From NCBI RefSeq assembly GCF_900624995.1, contig NZ_UYXQ01000004.1, positions 1-64,000 of the forward strand: a DNA stretch of 64,000 nt, given 5' to 3'. This stretch comes from Pseudomonas antarctica. GTDB taxonomy: Bacteria > Pseudomonadota > Gammaproteobacteria > Pseudomonadales > Pseudomonadaceae. The position numbers and the translations under genes are program-made. Below the pieces are notes generated by a model. The model did no database searches, had not been told where the DNA came from, and saw only the letters and a program-made list of their open reading frames with translations. This document shows positions 38,560 to 48,040 of the stretch, piece after piece (position 1 is the stretch's first letter; every line of letters starts with the position of its first letter).

Positions 38560-39171
38560 TTAAATCATTCCCTTCAGGGCTCGGCGGATCATGTCTTCGC
38601 TGCTCAGGTTCTTGTCCTTGATGGCCGATACGGCTTTGCTCGCTTCCTGCGGCTTGTAGCCCAGGGAGATCAACGCACTGACCGCATCGCTTTCGGCGCT
38701 GGCGACCTGGCCTGCCGGCATATCCGGCTGGTTTGGCACCAGGGCAAACATGCTCGGTGCCACTTCCCAGGCTTTGAAACGGTCCTTGAGTTCCACCAGC
38801 AGGCGCTCGGCAGTTTTCTTGCCAACGCCCGGCACCTTGGTCAACGCCGAGGTGTCCTGGGCCGAAACCGCGCGCACCAACTCATCCACTTCCAGGCTCG
38901 ACATCAATGCCAGCGCGAGCTTGGGGCCCACGCCATTGAGGCGAATCAGCTCGCGAAAAAAGTCGCGATCACGCTTGCCAATGAAACCGTAGAGCAATTG
39001 CGCATCTTCACGCACCACCAAGTGGGTGTGCAGGGTCAGCGGCTCGCCGATCGACGGTAGGCGATACAGGGTGGTCATGGGCACTTCCAGCTCATAGCCC
39101 AACCCATTTACATCCAGAATCAGGTGCGGCGGCTGTTTCTCAGCCAGGGTGCCGCGCAAGCGTCCAATCAC
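38560..39171 (-). CDS. ruvA: Holliday junction DNA-binding protein RuvA
   Basis: Tetrameric junction-binding subunit, 203 residues. An N-terminal OB-fold (MIGRLRGTL) is followed by helix-hairpin-helix motifs [17 protein letters not shown] and [19 protein letters not shown], and the flexible C-terminal domain III contacts RuvB ([16 protein letters not shown]). Operon ruvC-ruvA-ruvB on the minus strand; 67 bases after ruvC. Confidence 0.98.
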   Translation of the reverse strand: MIGRLRGTLAEKQPPHLILDVNGLGYELEVPMTTLYRLPSIGEPLTLHTHLVVREDAQLLYGFIGKRDRDFFRELIRLNGVGPKLALALMSSLEVDELVRAVSAQDTSALTKVPGVGKKTAERLLVELKDRFKAWEVAPSMFALVPNQPDMPAGQVASAESDAVSALISLGYKPQEASKAVSAIKDKNLSSEDMIRRALKGMI

Positions 39172-39238
39172 GGTTCAGATCCTTAAAGCTTAGGGTCAGA
39201 ACAAGGCCTGACCGGAAATAACGATTGCGCTGATGCTA

Positions 39239-39763
39239 TCAGAGACGCAGCCGGCCGCCACGACTGCGTGCCGTGCCAAGGCCGTGCGGCAACAGGCTGG
39301 AACGGGTGTGCGCATGGCAAATAGCAATGGCCAGGGCGTCGGAGGCGTCTATCTGCGGTTTTGAGGTGAGCTTGAGCATGTGCATGACCATCATCTGCAC
39401 CTGCTCTTTATTCGCCGCGCCGGTGCCCACCACGGCCTGTTTGACCTGGGTCGCGGTGTATTCGGCGATTTCCATGCCCTCTTCGGCACCGGCGACGATG
39501 GCGGCGCCACGGGCCTGGCCAAGCTTGAGCGCGGAGTCGGCGTTTTTGGCCATGAACACCTTTTCGATGCCCATGGTCACCGGGCCGTAGGTCTGGATCA
39601 CTTCACGCACGCCGCGATAGACGATCTGCAGGCGCTCGGCCAACTCGCCCGCACCGGTGCGGATGCAACCCGAGGCGACATAGATGCAGCCGCGCGGGGT
39701 GTGTTGCACCACGCCAAAACCGGTGATGCGCGAACCGGGGTCGATACCTAGGATTAAAGTCAT
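39239..39763 (-). CDS. ruvC: Holliday junction endonuclease RuvC
   Basis: Resolves Holliday junctions by symmetric cleavage, 174 residues. Catalytic acids are visible in ILGIDPGS (Asp8), [10 protein letters not shown] (Glu) and DASDALAIA (Asp pair). I chose the ATG complementary to 39761-39763; a longer open frame continues 41 residues upstream but runs through a REPIN, so it is not coding. It is the first gene of ruvCAB. Confidence 0.97.
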   Translation of the reverse strand: MTLILGIDPGSRITGFGVVQHTPRGCIYVASGCIRTGAGELAERLQIVYRGVREVIQTYGPVTMGIEKVFMAKNADSALKLGQARGAAIVAGAEEGMEIAEYTATQVKQAVVGTGAANKEQVQMMVMHMLKLTSKPQIDASDALAIAICHAHTRSSLLPHGLGTARSRGGRLRL

Positions 39764-39799
39764 AACGCCTGCAGTTTTGTGGATACAGATAGACCCAAT

Positions 39800-39886
39800 G
39801 TGGGAGCGGGCTTGCCCGCGAAAGCGGCTATTCAGTAATGCATCAAGTGACTGACACACCGCATTCGCGAGCAAGCCCGCTCCCAC
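39800..39886. repeat. REPIN between yebC and ruvC
   Basis: GTGGGAGCGGGCTTGCCCGC (39800 on) and the inverted GCGAGCAAGCCCGCTCCCAC (to about 39885) flank 45 bases containing a short inner inverted repeat. Same family as the elements at 98-189 and 4130-4216. Confidence 0.92.
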
Positions 39887-39904
39887 AGGGGATCCTCATT
39901 GTTC

Positions 39905-40651
39905 TCAGGTGAGCTGCTCGGCTACAGATTCCGGGATGTCGGCGTTCGAGTAGACGTTCTGCACGTCATCCAGGTCTTCAAGCATATCCAGCATCTTCAG
40001 CACCTTCTGCGCACCGTCCAGGTCCAGCTCGGCGCTGGTGGTCGGCAGCATCACGATTTCCGCGTCGGTGCCTTTGAAACCGGCGGCTTCCAGGGCGTTG
40101 CGTACGGCATAGAAGCTGGCGAACGAGGTAAATACGTCGATGGAACCGTCTTCGTTGGTCACCACGTCGTCGGCATCTGCCTCCATCGCGGCTTCAATCA
40201 GCGCATCTTCATCCACGCCGGGCGCGAAGGATATCTGCCCCTTGCGCTCGAACAGGTAGGCCACCGAACCGTCGGTGCCCAGGTTGCCGCCGCACTTGCT
40301 GAACGCATGGCGTACAGCTGCCGCAGTACGGTTGCGGTTGTCGGTCATGCACTCGACCATCACCGCCACGCCACCCGGGCCGTAGCCTTCGTAGCTCAGT
40401 TCGACCATGTCGTCGGTGTCGGCCGCGCCGGCGCCACGGGCCACGGCGCGATCGATGATGTCGCGGCTCATGTTCGCGCCCAAGGCCTTGTCCAGCGCCA
40501 GGCGCAGACGCGGGTTGGAACCCGGCTCACCACCGCCCTGGCGGGCGGCGACGGTCAGCTCGCGAATCCACTTGGTGAAGATCTTGCCTTTCTTGGCATC
40601 CTGACGCTCTTTGCGGTGCTTGATGTTCGCCCACTTGGAATGGCCAGCCAT
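39905..40651 (-). CDS. YebC/PmpR family regulatory protein
   Basis: 248 residues, full-length TACO1/YebC family, starting [18 protein letters not shown]. The P. aeruginosa member PmpR represses quorum-sensing genes; other members act on translation of proline stretches, so the molecular role is debated. It lies between aspS and ruvC as in other pseudomonads, and a REPIN separates it from ruvC. Negatively charged surface stretches ([20 protein letters not shown]) are typical. Confidence 0.94.
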   Translation of the reverse strand: MAGHSKWANIKHRKERQDAKKGKIFTKWIRELTVAARQGGGEPGSNPRLRLALDKALGANMSRDIIDRAVARGAGAADTDDMVELSYEGYGPGGVAVMVECMTDNRNRTAAAVRHAFSKCGGNLGTDGSVAYLFERKGQISFAPGVDEDALIEAAMEADADDVVTNEDGSIDVFTSFASFYAVRNALEAAGFKGTDAEIVMLPTTSAELDLDGAQKVLKMLDMLEDLDDVQNVYSNADIPESVAEQLT

Positions 40652-40717
40652 AACACAACTCCGAAATTCTCTAGAAACTTTATCAATCCAGCCCCAGGCC
40701 GGATTTCATTCTTTTAA

Positions 40718-40750
40718 ACGCAAAGGCGCATCCGAAGATGCGCCTTTTTG
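40718..40750. terminator. Terminator after aspS
   Basis: AAAGGCGCATC CGAA GATGCGCCTTTTT: a 9-bp stem with a CGAA tetraloop, A-rich on one side and T-rich on the other, so it may work in both directions. It separates aspS from yebC. Confidence 0.9.
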
Positions 40751-40787
40751 ACTGCGTACAACCTTATCGCGCTTTCACGCAGCAGCC

Positions 40788-42563
40788 TTACTCAGCCTTC
40801 GGCGCCTCGCGCAGACGGATGTGCAGTTCGCGCAGCGCCTTGGCATCCACCACGCCCGGAGCCTGGGTCATGACGTCCGCAGCACTCTGGGTTTTCGGGA
40901 AGGCGATCACTTCACGGATCGACTGGGCGCCGGTCATCAACATCACCAGACGGTCCAGGCCGAACGCTAGGCCACCGTGCGGCGGTGCGCCGTACTTCAG
41001 GGCGTCGAGCAGGAAGCCGAATTTCTCTTCCTGTTCCGCTTCGTTGATGCCCAACAGGCGGAAGACCGCTTGTTGCATCTCTTTGCGGTGGATACGGATC
41101 GAACCGCCACCGAGCTCAGTGCCGTTCAACACCATGTCGTAGGCGCGGGACAGAGCGCCTGCCGGGTTGGCTTCCAGCTCTTGCGGCGAGCACTTCGGCG
41201 CAGTGAACGGGTGGTGCAAGGCGCTGAAGCTGCCGTCGTCGTTCTCTTCGAACATCGGGAAGTCGACGACCCACATCGGCGCCCACTTGCAAGTCAGCAG
41301 GTCCAGGTCGTGGCCAAGCTTGATGCGCAGCGCGCCCAGAGCTTCGCTGACGATCTTGGCTTTGTCGGCGCCGAAGAACACGATGTCGCCGTCGACCGCA
41401 CCGACGCGATCGAGGATCGCGTTCAGGTTGTCCAGTGGAATGTTTTTAACGATCGGCGATTGCAGACCGTCAACGCCATTGGCGCGCTCGTTGACCTTGA
41501 TGTACGCCATACCTTTGGCACCGTAGATGCCGACGAACTTGGTGTAGTCGTCGATCTGCTTACGCGGCATGCTCGCGCCGCCAGGTACACGCAGGGCGGC
41601 GATGCGGCATTTAGGGTCGTTGGCCGGGCCGCTGAACACCTTGAAGTCGACTTCTTTGAGTTGGTCGGCCACGTCCACCAGTTCCAACGGGTTACGCAGG
41701 TCTGGCTTGTCGGAACCGTAGCGGCGCATGGCTTCTTCGAAGGTCATGTGCGGGAATTCGCCGAATTCCAGATCCAGCACTTCCTTGAACAGGTTGCGGA
41801 TCATTTGTTCGGTCAGGCCCATGATCTCTTTTTCATCGAGGAAGCTGGTCTCGATGTCGATCTGGGTGAATTCAGGCTGACGGTCAGCGCGCAGGTCTTC
41901 GTCGCGAAAGCACTTGGCGATCTGGTAGTAACGGTCGAAGCCGGCCACCATCAGCAGTTGCTTGAACAACTGCGGCGATTGCGGCAAGGCAAAGAAAGAA
42001 CCGGCGTGAGTGCGGCTCGGCACCAAGTAGTCACGCGCGCCTTCCGGGGTGGCCCGGGTGAGGATTGGCGTTTCGACATCCAGGAAGCCGTTTTCGTCGA
42101 GGAAGCGGCGGATGCTGGTAGTCATGCGCGAACGCAGACGCAGCTTCTCGGCCATTTCCGGGCGACGCAGGTCCAGGAAGCGGTAGCGCAGGCGTGTTTC
42201 TTCGCCCACGTCGGAGTATTCGTTGAGCGGGAACGGCGGAGTTTCCGACTCGTTCAGCACTTCCAGCTCGTAGCCCAACACTTCGATCGCGCCGGACGCC
42301 ATGTTCGCGTTCACGGCACCGGCCGGACGCAGGCGAACCTTGCCGGTGATCTTGACGACGTATTCGCTGCGCACGCGGTCGGCGGCGGCGAAGCTCGCGG
42401 CGCGGTCCGGATCGAACACTACCTGGGCCAGACCATCACGATCACGGATATCGAGGAAGATCACCCCGCCGTGGTCGCGGCGACGGTGAACCCATCCGCA
42501 AAGGGTGATTTCCTGACCTTCCAGGGTCTCGTTCAGTTGGCCGCAATAGTGGCTGCGCATCAT
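40788..42563 (-). CDS. aspS: Aspartyl-tRNA synthetase
   Basis: Class II synthetase charging tRNA-Asp, 591 residues. It has an N-terminal OB-fold anticodon-binding domain, the catalytic domain with the [18 protein letters not shown] motif 2, the bacterial GAD insert and motif 3 [15 protein letters not shown] near the C-terminus. Pseudomonas enzymes are non-discriminating (they also charge tRNA-Asn), known from the genus rather than shown here. The start [12 protein letters not shown] is complementary to 42561-42563; an 18-residue upstream extension is unsupported. Confidence 0.97.
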   Translation of the reverse strand: MMRSHYCGQLNETLEGQEITLCGWVHRRRDHGGVIFLDIRDRDGLAQVVFDPDRAASFAAADRVRSEYVVKITGKVRLRPAGAVNANMASGAIEVLGYELEVLNESETPPFPLNEYSDVGEETRLRYRFLDLRRPEMAEKLRLRSRMTTSIRRFLDENGFLDVETPILTRATPEGARDYLVPSRTHAGSFFALPQSPQLFKQLLMVAGFDRYYQIAKCFRDEDLRADRQPEFTQIDIETSFLDEKEIMGLTEQMIRNLFKEVLDLEFGEFPHMTFEEAMRRYGSDKPDLRNPLELVDVADQLKEVDFKVFSGPANDPKCRIAALRVPGGASMPRKQIDDYTKFVGIYGAKGMAYIKVNERANGVDGLQSPIVKNIPLDNLNAILDRVGAVDGDIVFFGADKAKIVSEALGALRIKLGHDLDLLTCKWAPMWVVDFPMFEENDDGSFSALHHPFTAPKCSPQELEANPAGALSRAYDMVLNGTELGGGSIRIHRKEMQQAVFRLLGINEAEQEEKFGFLLDALKYGAPPHGGLAFGLDRLVMLMTGAQSIREVIAFPKTQSAADVMTQAPGVVDAKALRELHIRLREAPKAE

Positions 42564-42670
42564 GGTAGTGGTTTCACTTCTCGTAATTCGAAATTCGGTG
42601 GAGGCTCGCCTCGTCACCGTACAGTTAAGCAGGGGACGGATAATGCAGGAGCCTGCGCGTAGAGTTCAAC

Positions 42671-42892
42671 TCAGTCTGCTTTGTCGCCGCCCGCCAGATT
42701 TTTCTTGGCGCCGGTCTTGAAGTCGGTCTCGTACCAGCCGCCACCGCTCAGGCGGAAGCCCGGCATGGACAACATCTTCTTCAGCTCAGGTGCCTGGCAG
42801 GCAGGGCAATCGACCAGCGGCGCGGCGCTGATCTTCTGAATGGCTTCCAACTGATGACCACAGGAAGCACATTGATAGTCGTACATGGGCAT
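42671..42892 (-). CDS. FmdB-type zinc ribbon protein
   Basis: 73-residue small regulatory-type protein with two CxxC knuckles, CASCGH (residues 8-13) and CPAC (about 30-33), forming a single zinc ribbon. It starts MPMYDYQC as the family does. The C-terminal tail GAKKNLAGGDKAD is charged. It lies just upstream of aspS on the same strand (107 bases) and is probably co-transcribed with it. The function is unknown. Confidence 0.93.
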   Translation of the reverse strand: MPMYDYQCASCGHQLEAIQKISAAPLVDCPACQAPELKKMLSMPGFRLSGGGWYETDFKTGAKKNLAGGDKAD

Positions 42893-43063
42893 GGAGATGT
42901 CTCGGCGATCGGATCATTACTGCGCCACGCCCTGCCCTGTGGATAAACCCCTGGCATGCGCAGCAAAGCGCGGGATTATATCTGGTAAATCGAGGCAGCG
43001 CAGCCGGCTTTCTGCCCCAAGGCCGGCCCGCCTTAGCGGCGAACCGGCTGGGCAACCGCCAGA

Positions 43064-43405
43064 TTAATCGCCGTTCATCGGGGTGACGCGGCTTTTTAAT
43101 ACGTGAACCACGCACACCACCCTGACCAATCCGCTGAAGTTCTTCACTCCTCCGTAGCGCAAATGCACTTCCCGATCGACATAAGACAGCAACGCACTGA
43201 CTGAGCAGGCATTGATCCTGGCTATCTCTGTGAGAATATTCCAGTAGATCTGTTCAAGCCGCAGGCAGGTGGAAAACCCGTTAAGCCTGACCGACCGGGA
43301 CAATGGCTTGGCCAAGCCCATATCGAACCCTTTCGCAAAAGGGTCGCCCTTTATCTGATGGAAACCGCAGGTTTCCATCACCCCATTACCCACTCCGCGT
43401 GACAT
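43064..43405 (-). CDS. Ribbon-helix-helix domain protein
   Basis: 113 residues from the ATG complementary to 43403-43405. The C-terminal half fits the ribbon-helix-helix_4 family: SRSVRLNGFSTCLRLEQIYW, then ILTEIARINACSVSALLSYV and a closing LVRVVCVVHVLK. This fold usually binds DNA as a dimer. The N-terminal 25 residues are poorly conserved in type, and an ATG complementary to 43319-43321 (MGLAKPLSRS) is an equally good start. An open frame continues upstream to 43579 but crosses a G9 tract and a non-coding-looking stretch. Neighbour: the Dps-like gene, same strand, 183 bases upstream. Confidence 0.65.
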   Translation of the reverse strand: MSRGVGNGVMETCGFHQIKGDPFAKGFDMGLAKPLSRSVRLNGFSTCLRLEQIYWNILTEIARINACSVSALLSYVDREVHLRYGGVKNFSGLVRVVCVVHVLKSRVTPMNGD

Positions 43406-43588
43406 ACACCTGACACTCCATTGCCAAACATCAGCCCATGGGTTTGTCCCATAGGACAGTGGGTCTATAAAACAGCAGGACGCGGGGGGGGGAGCCAGAA
43501 GACGGGGAGTCGATAGTCGTAGGACAACGCCAGGAAACGTGGGGAAACAAGCGAGGGGCGCCAGGGCGGCGCCACTCAAACTGGATGT

Positions 43589-44062
43589 TTACTGGTTTTC
43601 GAGCAAAGAACGCAGCATCCACGCGGTTTTTTCATGAACCTGCATACGCTGGGTCAGCAGATCAGCGGTCGGCTCATCGCTGACCTTATCGAGCAATGGG
43701 AAGATGCCGCGCGCAGTGCGCGTCACCGCCTCCTGGCCCGCCACTAACTGCTTGATCATCTCTTCTGCGCTGGGCACACCCTCTTCTTCCTTGATCGAAG
43801 ACAGACGGGCGTAGATCGAATAGGCACCCGGCGCCGGGAAACCCAGGGCACGGATACGCTCGGCAATAGAGTCCACTGCCAGTGCCAGTTCGTTGTACTG
43901 CTCTTCAAACATCAAGTGCAGCGTACGGAACATGGGGCCCGTGACGTTCCAATGGAAGTTATGGGTCTTCAAATACAGTACATAGGTATCGGACAGCAGT
44001 CGTGAAAGTCCGTCGACGATGGATTTACGATCTTCTTCACTGATACCAATATCGATTGCCAT
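43589..44062 (-). CDS. Dps/ferritin-like DNA-protection protein
   Basis: 157-residue four-helix ferritin of the Dps class that oxidises and stores iron and protects DNA under oxidative or starvation stress. The ferroxidase signature is [11 protein letters not shown] near residue 27 with the partner [21 protein letters not shown] chose [11 protein letters not shown]; an upstream ATG ten residues earlier is possible but AAGGGGAAAAAC precedes this one. P. aeruginosa has an equivalent gene in the same place between aspS and the cold-shock gene. Confidence 0.93.
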   Translation of the reverse strand: MAIDIGISEEDRKSIVDGLSRLLSDTYVLYLKTHNFHWNVTGPMFRTLHLMFEEQYNELALAVDSIAERIRALGFPAPGAYSIYARLSSIKEEEGVPSAEEMIKQLVAGQEAVTRTARGIFPLLDKVSDEPTADLLTQRMQVHEKTAWMLRSLLENQ

Positions 44063-44504
44063 GTTTTTCCCCTTCAATTGACGAGCATTCATTGATCAGG
44101 TGCAGGACCACTCTAGCAAGAGTGCTGGCTATGTGCAGCCCGACACAGGCAGCAGGCGTGCGACAAATCGCCCCTCTGCGCAAACGCCTGCTGCTCGCTC
44201 AAGGGCGGCGCGCATGCCTTTGCACAGAGTAGGAAAACGCTAAAAATGCCGCTCAAAAACCCCGCACCTGTCTAGGACAAGCGTTTGACGCAGAAATGCC
44301 CTGGCGCTCGCAATGCCCCAAAATGCTTGATTTGAGTAGGCACAGCCTTTGCTGTTAAATAGGCGCTGTGTGGTGAGCCGTTTATTTCTGCGGCACGCCA
44401 CATAGGCTGATACCCGCGCACGTGCCCAACGCCTCCCATTGTTCAGAAGCGAACCGTGCCAGTCAGCTCTTCCTTGTGATCCTTCTTAACGTGAGTTAAT
44501 CAAA
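44063..44504. promoter_or_regulatory. Divergent intergenic region, dps-like / cold-shock membrane gene
   Basis: 442 bases with no supported gene. It contains an 11-bp inverted repeat GCAGCAGGCGT (44149-44159) / ACGCCTGCTGC (44184-44194). It must hold promoters for both flanking genes and probably a long leader for the rightward cold-shock gene. Confidence 0.4.
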
Positions 44505-45107
44505 ATGTTGAAAATCGTCCACCTGCTAACGGGCGTTGCAGCGTTGCTGCTGTCCTTTATACCGAGCTTGCAACAGGGAAGCCCTCCCTACCTGGAACAA
44601 CATGACGCTCTGTACCTGGCCTTGTTCGGCCTTCTTAACCTGACGCTGGCACCGGTGATCCCTTACTGGAACAAAGGCACGCGTCATCAACTGCAAAACC
44701 TGGTCAGCGCCCTGCTGGTGCTGACCGTTGTCGTTCAAACGCTCACCCTCCTCGCACCTATGCCTGAAGTCGGCGGCCACCCGGCCATCCTGCTCAGCCT
44801 GGTGATTGCTGTGGTCGCCATCGTTCTTCACCTGGCCATCAGCTTCTACCGTTCGTCCCCAGCCGCTGCATCGCAAAACTACGACATGACCAACCGGGAT
44901 ACCGGGACCGTCAAGTGGTTCAACACCTCCAAAGGCTTCGGCTTTATTTCCCGCGATTCGGGCGACGATATCTTCGTCCACTTCCGGGCCATCCGCGGCG
45001 AAGGTCATCGCGTTCTGGTCGAAGGCCAGCGCGTGGAGTTCTCCGTCATGAACCGCGACAAGGGCCTGCAAGCCGAAGACGTGATCGCGGCATTGCCGCG
45101 TCGCTGA
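44505..45107 (+). CDS. Membrane-anchored cold-shock domain protein
   Basis: 200 residues in two parts. The N-terminal 120 residues form about four hydrophobic helices (roughly 4-22, 35-55, 66-86 and 97-115). The C-terminal 70 residues are a complete cold-shock domain starting [19 protein letters not shown], with RNP motifs KGFGFI and IFVHF. The nucleic-acid-binding domain should face the cytoplasm. A similar gene sits in the same place in other pseudomonads. Its role is not known to me; a membrane-tethered RNA chaperone is a reasonable guess. A strong terminator follows. Confidence 0.9.
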   Translation: MLKIVHLLTGVAALLLSFIPSLQQGSPPYLEQHDALYLALFGLLNLTLAPVIPYWNKGTRHQLQNLVSALLVLTVVVQTLTLLAPMPEVGGHPAILLSLVIAVVAIVLHLAISFYRSSPAAASQNYDMTNRDTGTVKWFNTSKGFGFISRDSGDDIFVHFRAIRGEGHRVLVEGQRVEFSVMNRDKGLQAEDVIAALPRR

Positions 45108-45124
45108 TTCCCACCCTTGGCGCC

Positions 45125-45166
45125 ATAAAAAACCGCGATCCAGCGCTGCTGGGTCGCGGTTTTTTT
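45125..45166. terminator. Bidirectional terminator
   Basis: AAAAAACCGCGA(C/T)CCAGC / GCTGGGTCGCGGTTTTTTT, a long stem with A and T runs on both sides, between the rightward cold-shock gene and the leftward slyX gene. Confidence 0.92.
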
Positions 45167-45177
45167 ATGGCGTGCAC

Positions 45178-45384
45178 TTAATAATGCGGTGGTGGGGCTT
45201 CTTCTTCGGATGACTCGAACTGGCCACCCATTTCTTCTTGGCGCTTGAGCAGCGCGGTCATCTGCAACTGCAGGCGTTCAACCGCCCGCTGCTGGGTGAC
45301 GAGGATGTCATTGAGGGTCTCGATGGTGTCGTCCTGAAACGCCAGACGACTTTCCAGATCGGTTACGCGGTCTTGCAGGTCCAT
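45178..45384 (-). CDS. slyX: SlyX family protein
   Basis: 68-residue coiled-coil protein: heptad-patterned residues about 2-52 ([34 protein letters not shown]), acidic tail and a C-terminal PPPHY, which is characteristic of the SlyX family. Function unknown. It starts three bases after the HIT gene stop, so the two form an operon. Confidence 0.95.
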   Translation of the reverse strand: MDLQDRVTDLESRLAFQDDTIETLNDILVTQQRAVERLQLQMTALLKRQEEMGGQFESSEEEAPPPHY

Positions 45385-45387
45385 GGC

Positions 45388-45813
45388 TCAGTCCTGGGTA
45401 AAGATGAAGTCGGCGGGCAATAATTCGCGCAGTCGGGTGCGAATCGCCACCACTTGCTCCTCTGTATACGGCCGGGCCGGGTGCTTGCCCCAGACCGGTG
45501 CCGGCCAGGCGGCGTCATCCCGCTTGCGCACAATCACATGCACATGCAGTTGGCTGACGACGTTACCCAACGCACCAATGTTCATTTTATCGGCAGCCAT
45601 GCCTTCATTGAGCAGTTGCGCCAGAGCCGTGGCTTCTTTCCACAGCGTCTGTTGATCTGCGACATGCAGCTGAAACACTTCGCTGATACCGTCGATGCGC
45701 GGCACCAGGATGAACCAGGGGTAATTCGAGTCATTGGACAGCAGCAGGCGACAGAGCGGAAAGTCGCCAATGGCCAGTGTGTCTTGTTGCAGGCGTTGAT
45801 CTAAGGCGAACAC
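45388..45813 (-). CDS. HIT domain protein
   Basis: 141-residue histidine-triad family protein (nucleotide hydrolase or transferase). The motif is QLHVHVIVR near residue 92, i.e. H-x-H with a non-His third position, so its hydrolase activity may be altered. Earlier features WFILVPRIDGISEVFQL fit the HIT fold. First gene of the pair with slyX. The substrate is unknown. Confidence 0.9.
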   Translation of the reverse strand: MFALDQRLQQDTLAIGDFPLCRLLLSNDSNYPWFILVPRIDGISEVFQLHVADQQTLWKEATALAQLLNEGMAADKMNIGALGNVVSQLHVHVIVRKRDDAAWPAPVWGKHPARPYTEEQVVAIRTRLRELLPADFIFTQD

Positions 45814-46556
45814 GCGGGCACTCCGTTCGGCAGGTCGATATCAGGTGCCCAGCATACCTTCGAATGCTTAAGGCTTCACAACGAATGCGGGGGAGCGTCG
45901 AAGCAACCGGATAAAAAACCTGCACCTTTTCGAGGCGGCCCAATAGTTGAGCTACGCTGATACGGGCCTGAACGGGATGCACCAAAATGACCCACCCGTG
46001 CTTCAAAGGGATCCGCCAACTACCCACTCAGGGGGTGAACCGGTAACGTTTTGCGCTGGCACAGGATTTATGTACCTCCTCACAGGTGAAATACCGGGGC
46101 GTCAAGCCCAAACCAAACGACGTAAAAAGCCCGTGCTTATGCGGTTTTTACACTGCCGTAACGCTTTTCACGAAAAAATGACATTCGGTTACCGCTTTGT
46201 GCACGCTTGTTGCATTGATACCCGCATCGTCGGCAACGGCACTCGTTTGGAAGCAGGTGTCTCACGATAAAAAACAGTGGTGATTGAGTGCATAGCAAGG
46301 ACGAGTTCAAACTTCGAAAGCGGTCTGAAAACAGCACTTAAGTTGTCAGCCCGGTGACAGTCGGGCTGTGAATTTGCGACATGGAACTAGCAATTTACGA
46401 CAGCCTCGTAAAGAAGCTGAAAGGATAGATGAGTCAGTATCGTCAATAGGGTCTGCGTGATATAACTTTGCGCCGACACATAAAAGAAAGAGCCGCCCAG
46501 ATAAAAATACAGGTGGGACGGCAGTACTCTTCATAAAACCAAAGGAGCAAATCACG
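45814..46556. promoter_or_regulatory. Long regulatory gap upstream of the OprD-type porin
   Basis: 743 bases without a convincing gene; a 107-codon frame at 45947-46270 has no family resemblance. A stem-loop CAGCCCG (46347-46353) / CGGGCTG (46362-46368) lies about 190 bases before the porin start. A long 5' leader or an unannotated small RNA is possible. The porin ribosome site is AAAGGAGCAAAT at about 46540. Confidence 0.4.
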
Positions 46557-47849
46557 ATGCGCGTGATGAAGTGGAGCATGATCGCCCTGGCTGTTTCAGC
46601 AGGCACCTCGCAGTTCGCAATGGCGTCCGCCCAAGATGATTCCAAGGGCTTTATTGAAGACAGCACAGCCAGCATTCTGACTCGTACCCTGTACTTCAGC
46701 CGTGACTACCGTAACCACGATGCGAAGCAAAGCCGTTACGAAGAAACCGGTCTCGGCTTCCACGGTCTGTTCAGTTCGGGCTACACCCAAGGCACCATCG
46801 GTGTCGGTGTTGATGTCATCGGCCTGCTGGGCGTCAAACTCGACAGCGGCAAGGGTCGTGCCGGTACCGGTCTGTTCCCTACGGGTTCCGACGGTCGTTC
46901 GCAGGACGACTATTCCAAAGGCGGCGCTGCCGTCAAGTTCCGTATTTCCAATACGGTCCTGAAGGTCGGTGATCAATACACCACCGCGCCAGTGTTCGCC
47001 TCCGATGACAGCCGTTTGCTTCCGGAGTTGCCACAAGGCATCTCCATCACTAGCAGCGAGATCAAAGACCTGAAACTGGAAGCCGGTCACTTCACATCGA
47101 TCGTTGCCCAGGACAAAAGCTTCCGCGACAGCATCGGGAGCTCTGAGCCTGGCACGAAGACTGGCCTGCGCGATGCCAACTTCGTGGGCGGTGTCTACGC
47201 CTGGACTCCAGAGATCACCACCAGCCTCTACTACTCCAAAGTGGAAGACTACTGGAAGAAGCTCTACGCCAACGTGAACTGGACCCACGCGCTTAGCAAT
47301 GACCAATCCGTGGCTGTCGACTTCAACATATACGACACCAAGAGCGACGGCGCAGGCCTGGTACGTTCCGACAAAGACAGCACTACCAAGCTCAACAACC
47401 GTGCGTTCAGCTTGCAGGGTGCTTACTCTGTCGGCGCCCATACCTTCACCCTGGCAGCGCAGAAAGTCACCGGCGACGGCCAATACGCCTACGGCGTAGA
47501 CGGCGGCGGCACGATCTTCCTGGCCAACTCCATCGCCCGTTCCGACTTCAACGCCGAAGGCGAGAAGTCCTATCAGGCACGTTATGACCTCAACATGGCT
47601 ACCTTCGGTATTCCTGGCCTGAGCTTCATGACTCGCTACGTGAAAGGTACGGGCGCCAACATCGCCATCACCAGCAACGGCAAAGAGTGGGAACGCGATA
47701 TCGAAGCCAAATACGTGATCCAGAGCGGCCCGGCAAAAGACCTGAGCCTGCGCGTACGTCAAGCGACCTATCGCTCGTCTGATCAGGTTTACTCGGGTTC
47801 TCTCGACGAACTGCGTCTGATCGCGCAATACCCGCTGAACATCTTGTAA
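46557..47849 (+). CDS. OprD-family outer-membrane porin
   Basis: 430-residue substrate-specific channel of the OprD family. The signal peptide ends near QFAMASA (about 19-25) and the mature protein begins QDDSKGFIEDSTASILTRT. An 18-strand barrel follows with family patterns such as GTIGVGVDVIGLLGVKLDSG and LRVRQATYRSSD, ending in YPLNIL. In P. aeruginosa, oprD itself occupies this position next to the HIT-slyX genes, but the family has many paralogues (OprE, OprQ, OpdA-T), so substrate is not assigned. Members often take basic amino acids or peptides. Confidence 0.92.
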   Translation: MRVMKWSMIALAVSAGTSQFAMASAQDDSKGFIEDSTASILTRTLYFSRDYRNHDAKQSRYEETGLGFHGLFSSGYTQGTIGVGVDVIGLLGVKLDSGKGRAGTGLFPTGSDGRSQDDYSKGGAAVKFRISNTVLKVGDQYTTAPVFASDDSRLLPELPQGISITSSEIKDLKLEAGHFTSIVAQDKSFRDSIGSSEPGTKTGLRDANFVGGVYAWTPEITTSLYYSKVEDYWKKLYANVNWTHALSNDQSVAVDFNIYDTKSDGAGLVRSDKDSTTKLNNRAFSLQGAYSVGAHTFTLAAQKVTGDGQYAYGVDGGGTIFLANSIARSDFNAEGEKSYQARYDLNMATFGIPGLSFMTRYVKGTGANIAITSNGKEWERDIEAKYVIQSGPAKDLSLRVRQATYRSSDQVYSGSLDELRLIAQYPLNIL

Positions 47850-47894
47850 TCAGCCGTTTGATTACAACGATGACTTGAGGCCTCGGCCTTAAAT

Positions 47895-47935
47895 AAAAAG
47901 CCGCTCCCCTGTTTAAAAGGGAGCGGCTTTTTTTA
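47895..47935 (+). terminator. Terminator of the porin gene
   Basis: AAAAAGCCGCTCCC CTGTTTAAAA GGGAGCGGCTTTTTTT: a 10-bp GC stem followed by seven T, 46 bases after the stop codon. Confidence 0.93.
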
Positions 47936-48040
47936 TTGCAGTTTTATTTCAATCAAAAAATAACTAGCAAGCTAACTAACGAGATTAGCTGCCAACATCG
48001 AACCTGACCTATCGGCCAAGTTCGATACCTTGCCGCTTAG

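Noticed and set aside
45947-46270. 107-codon frame upstream of the porin
   Set aside because: No family resemblance, and the region looks regulatory; kept only as a note on the gap.
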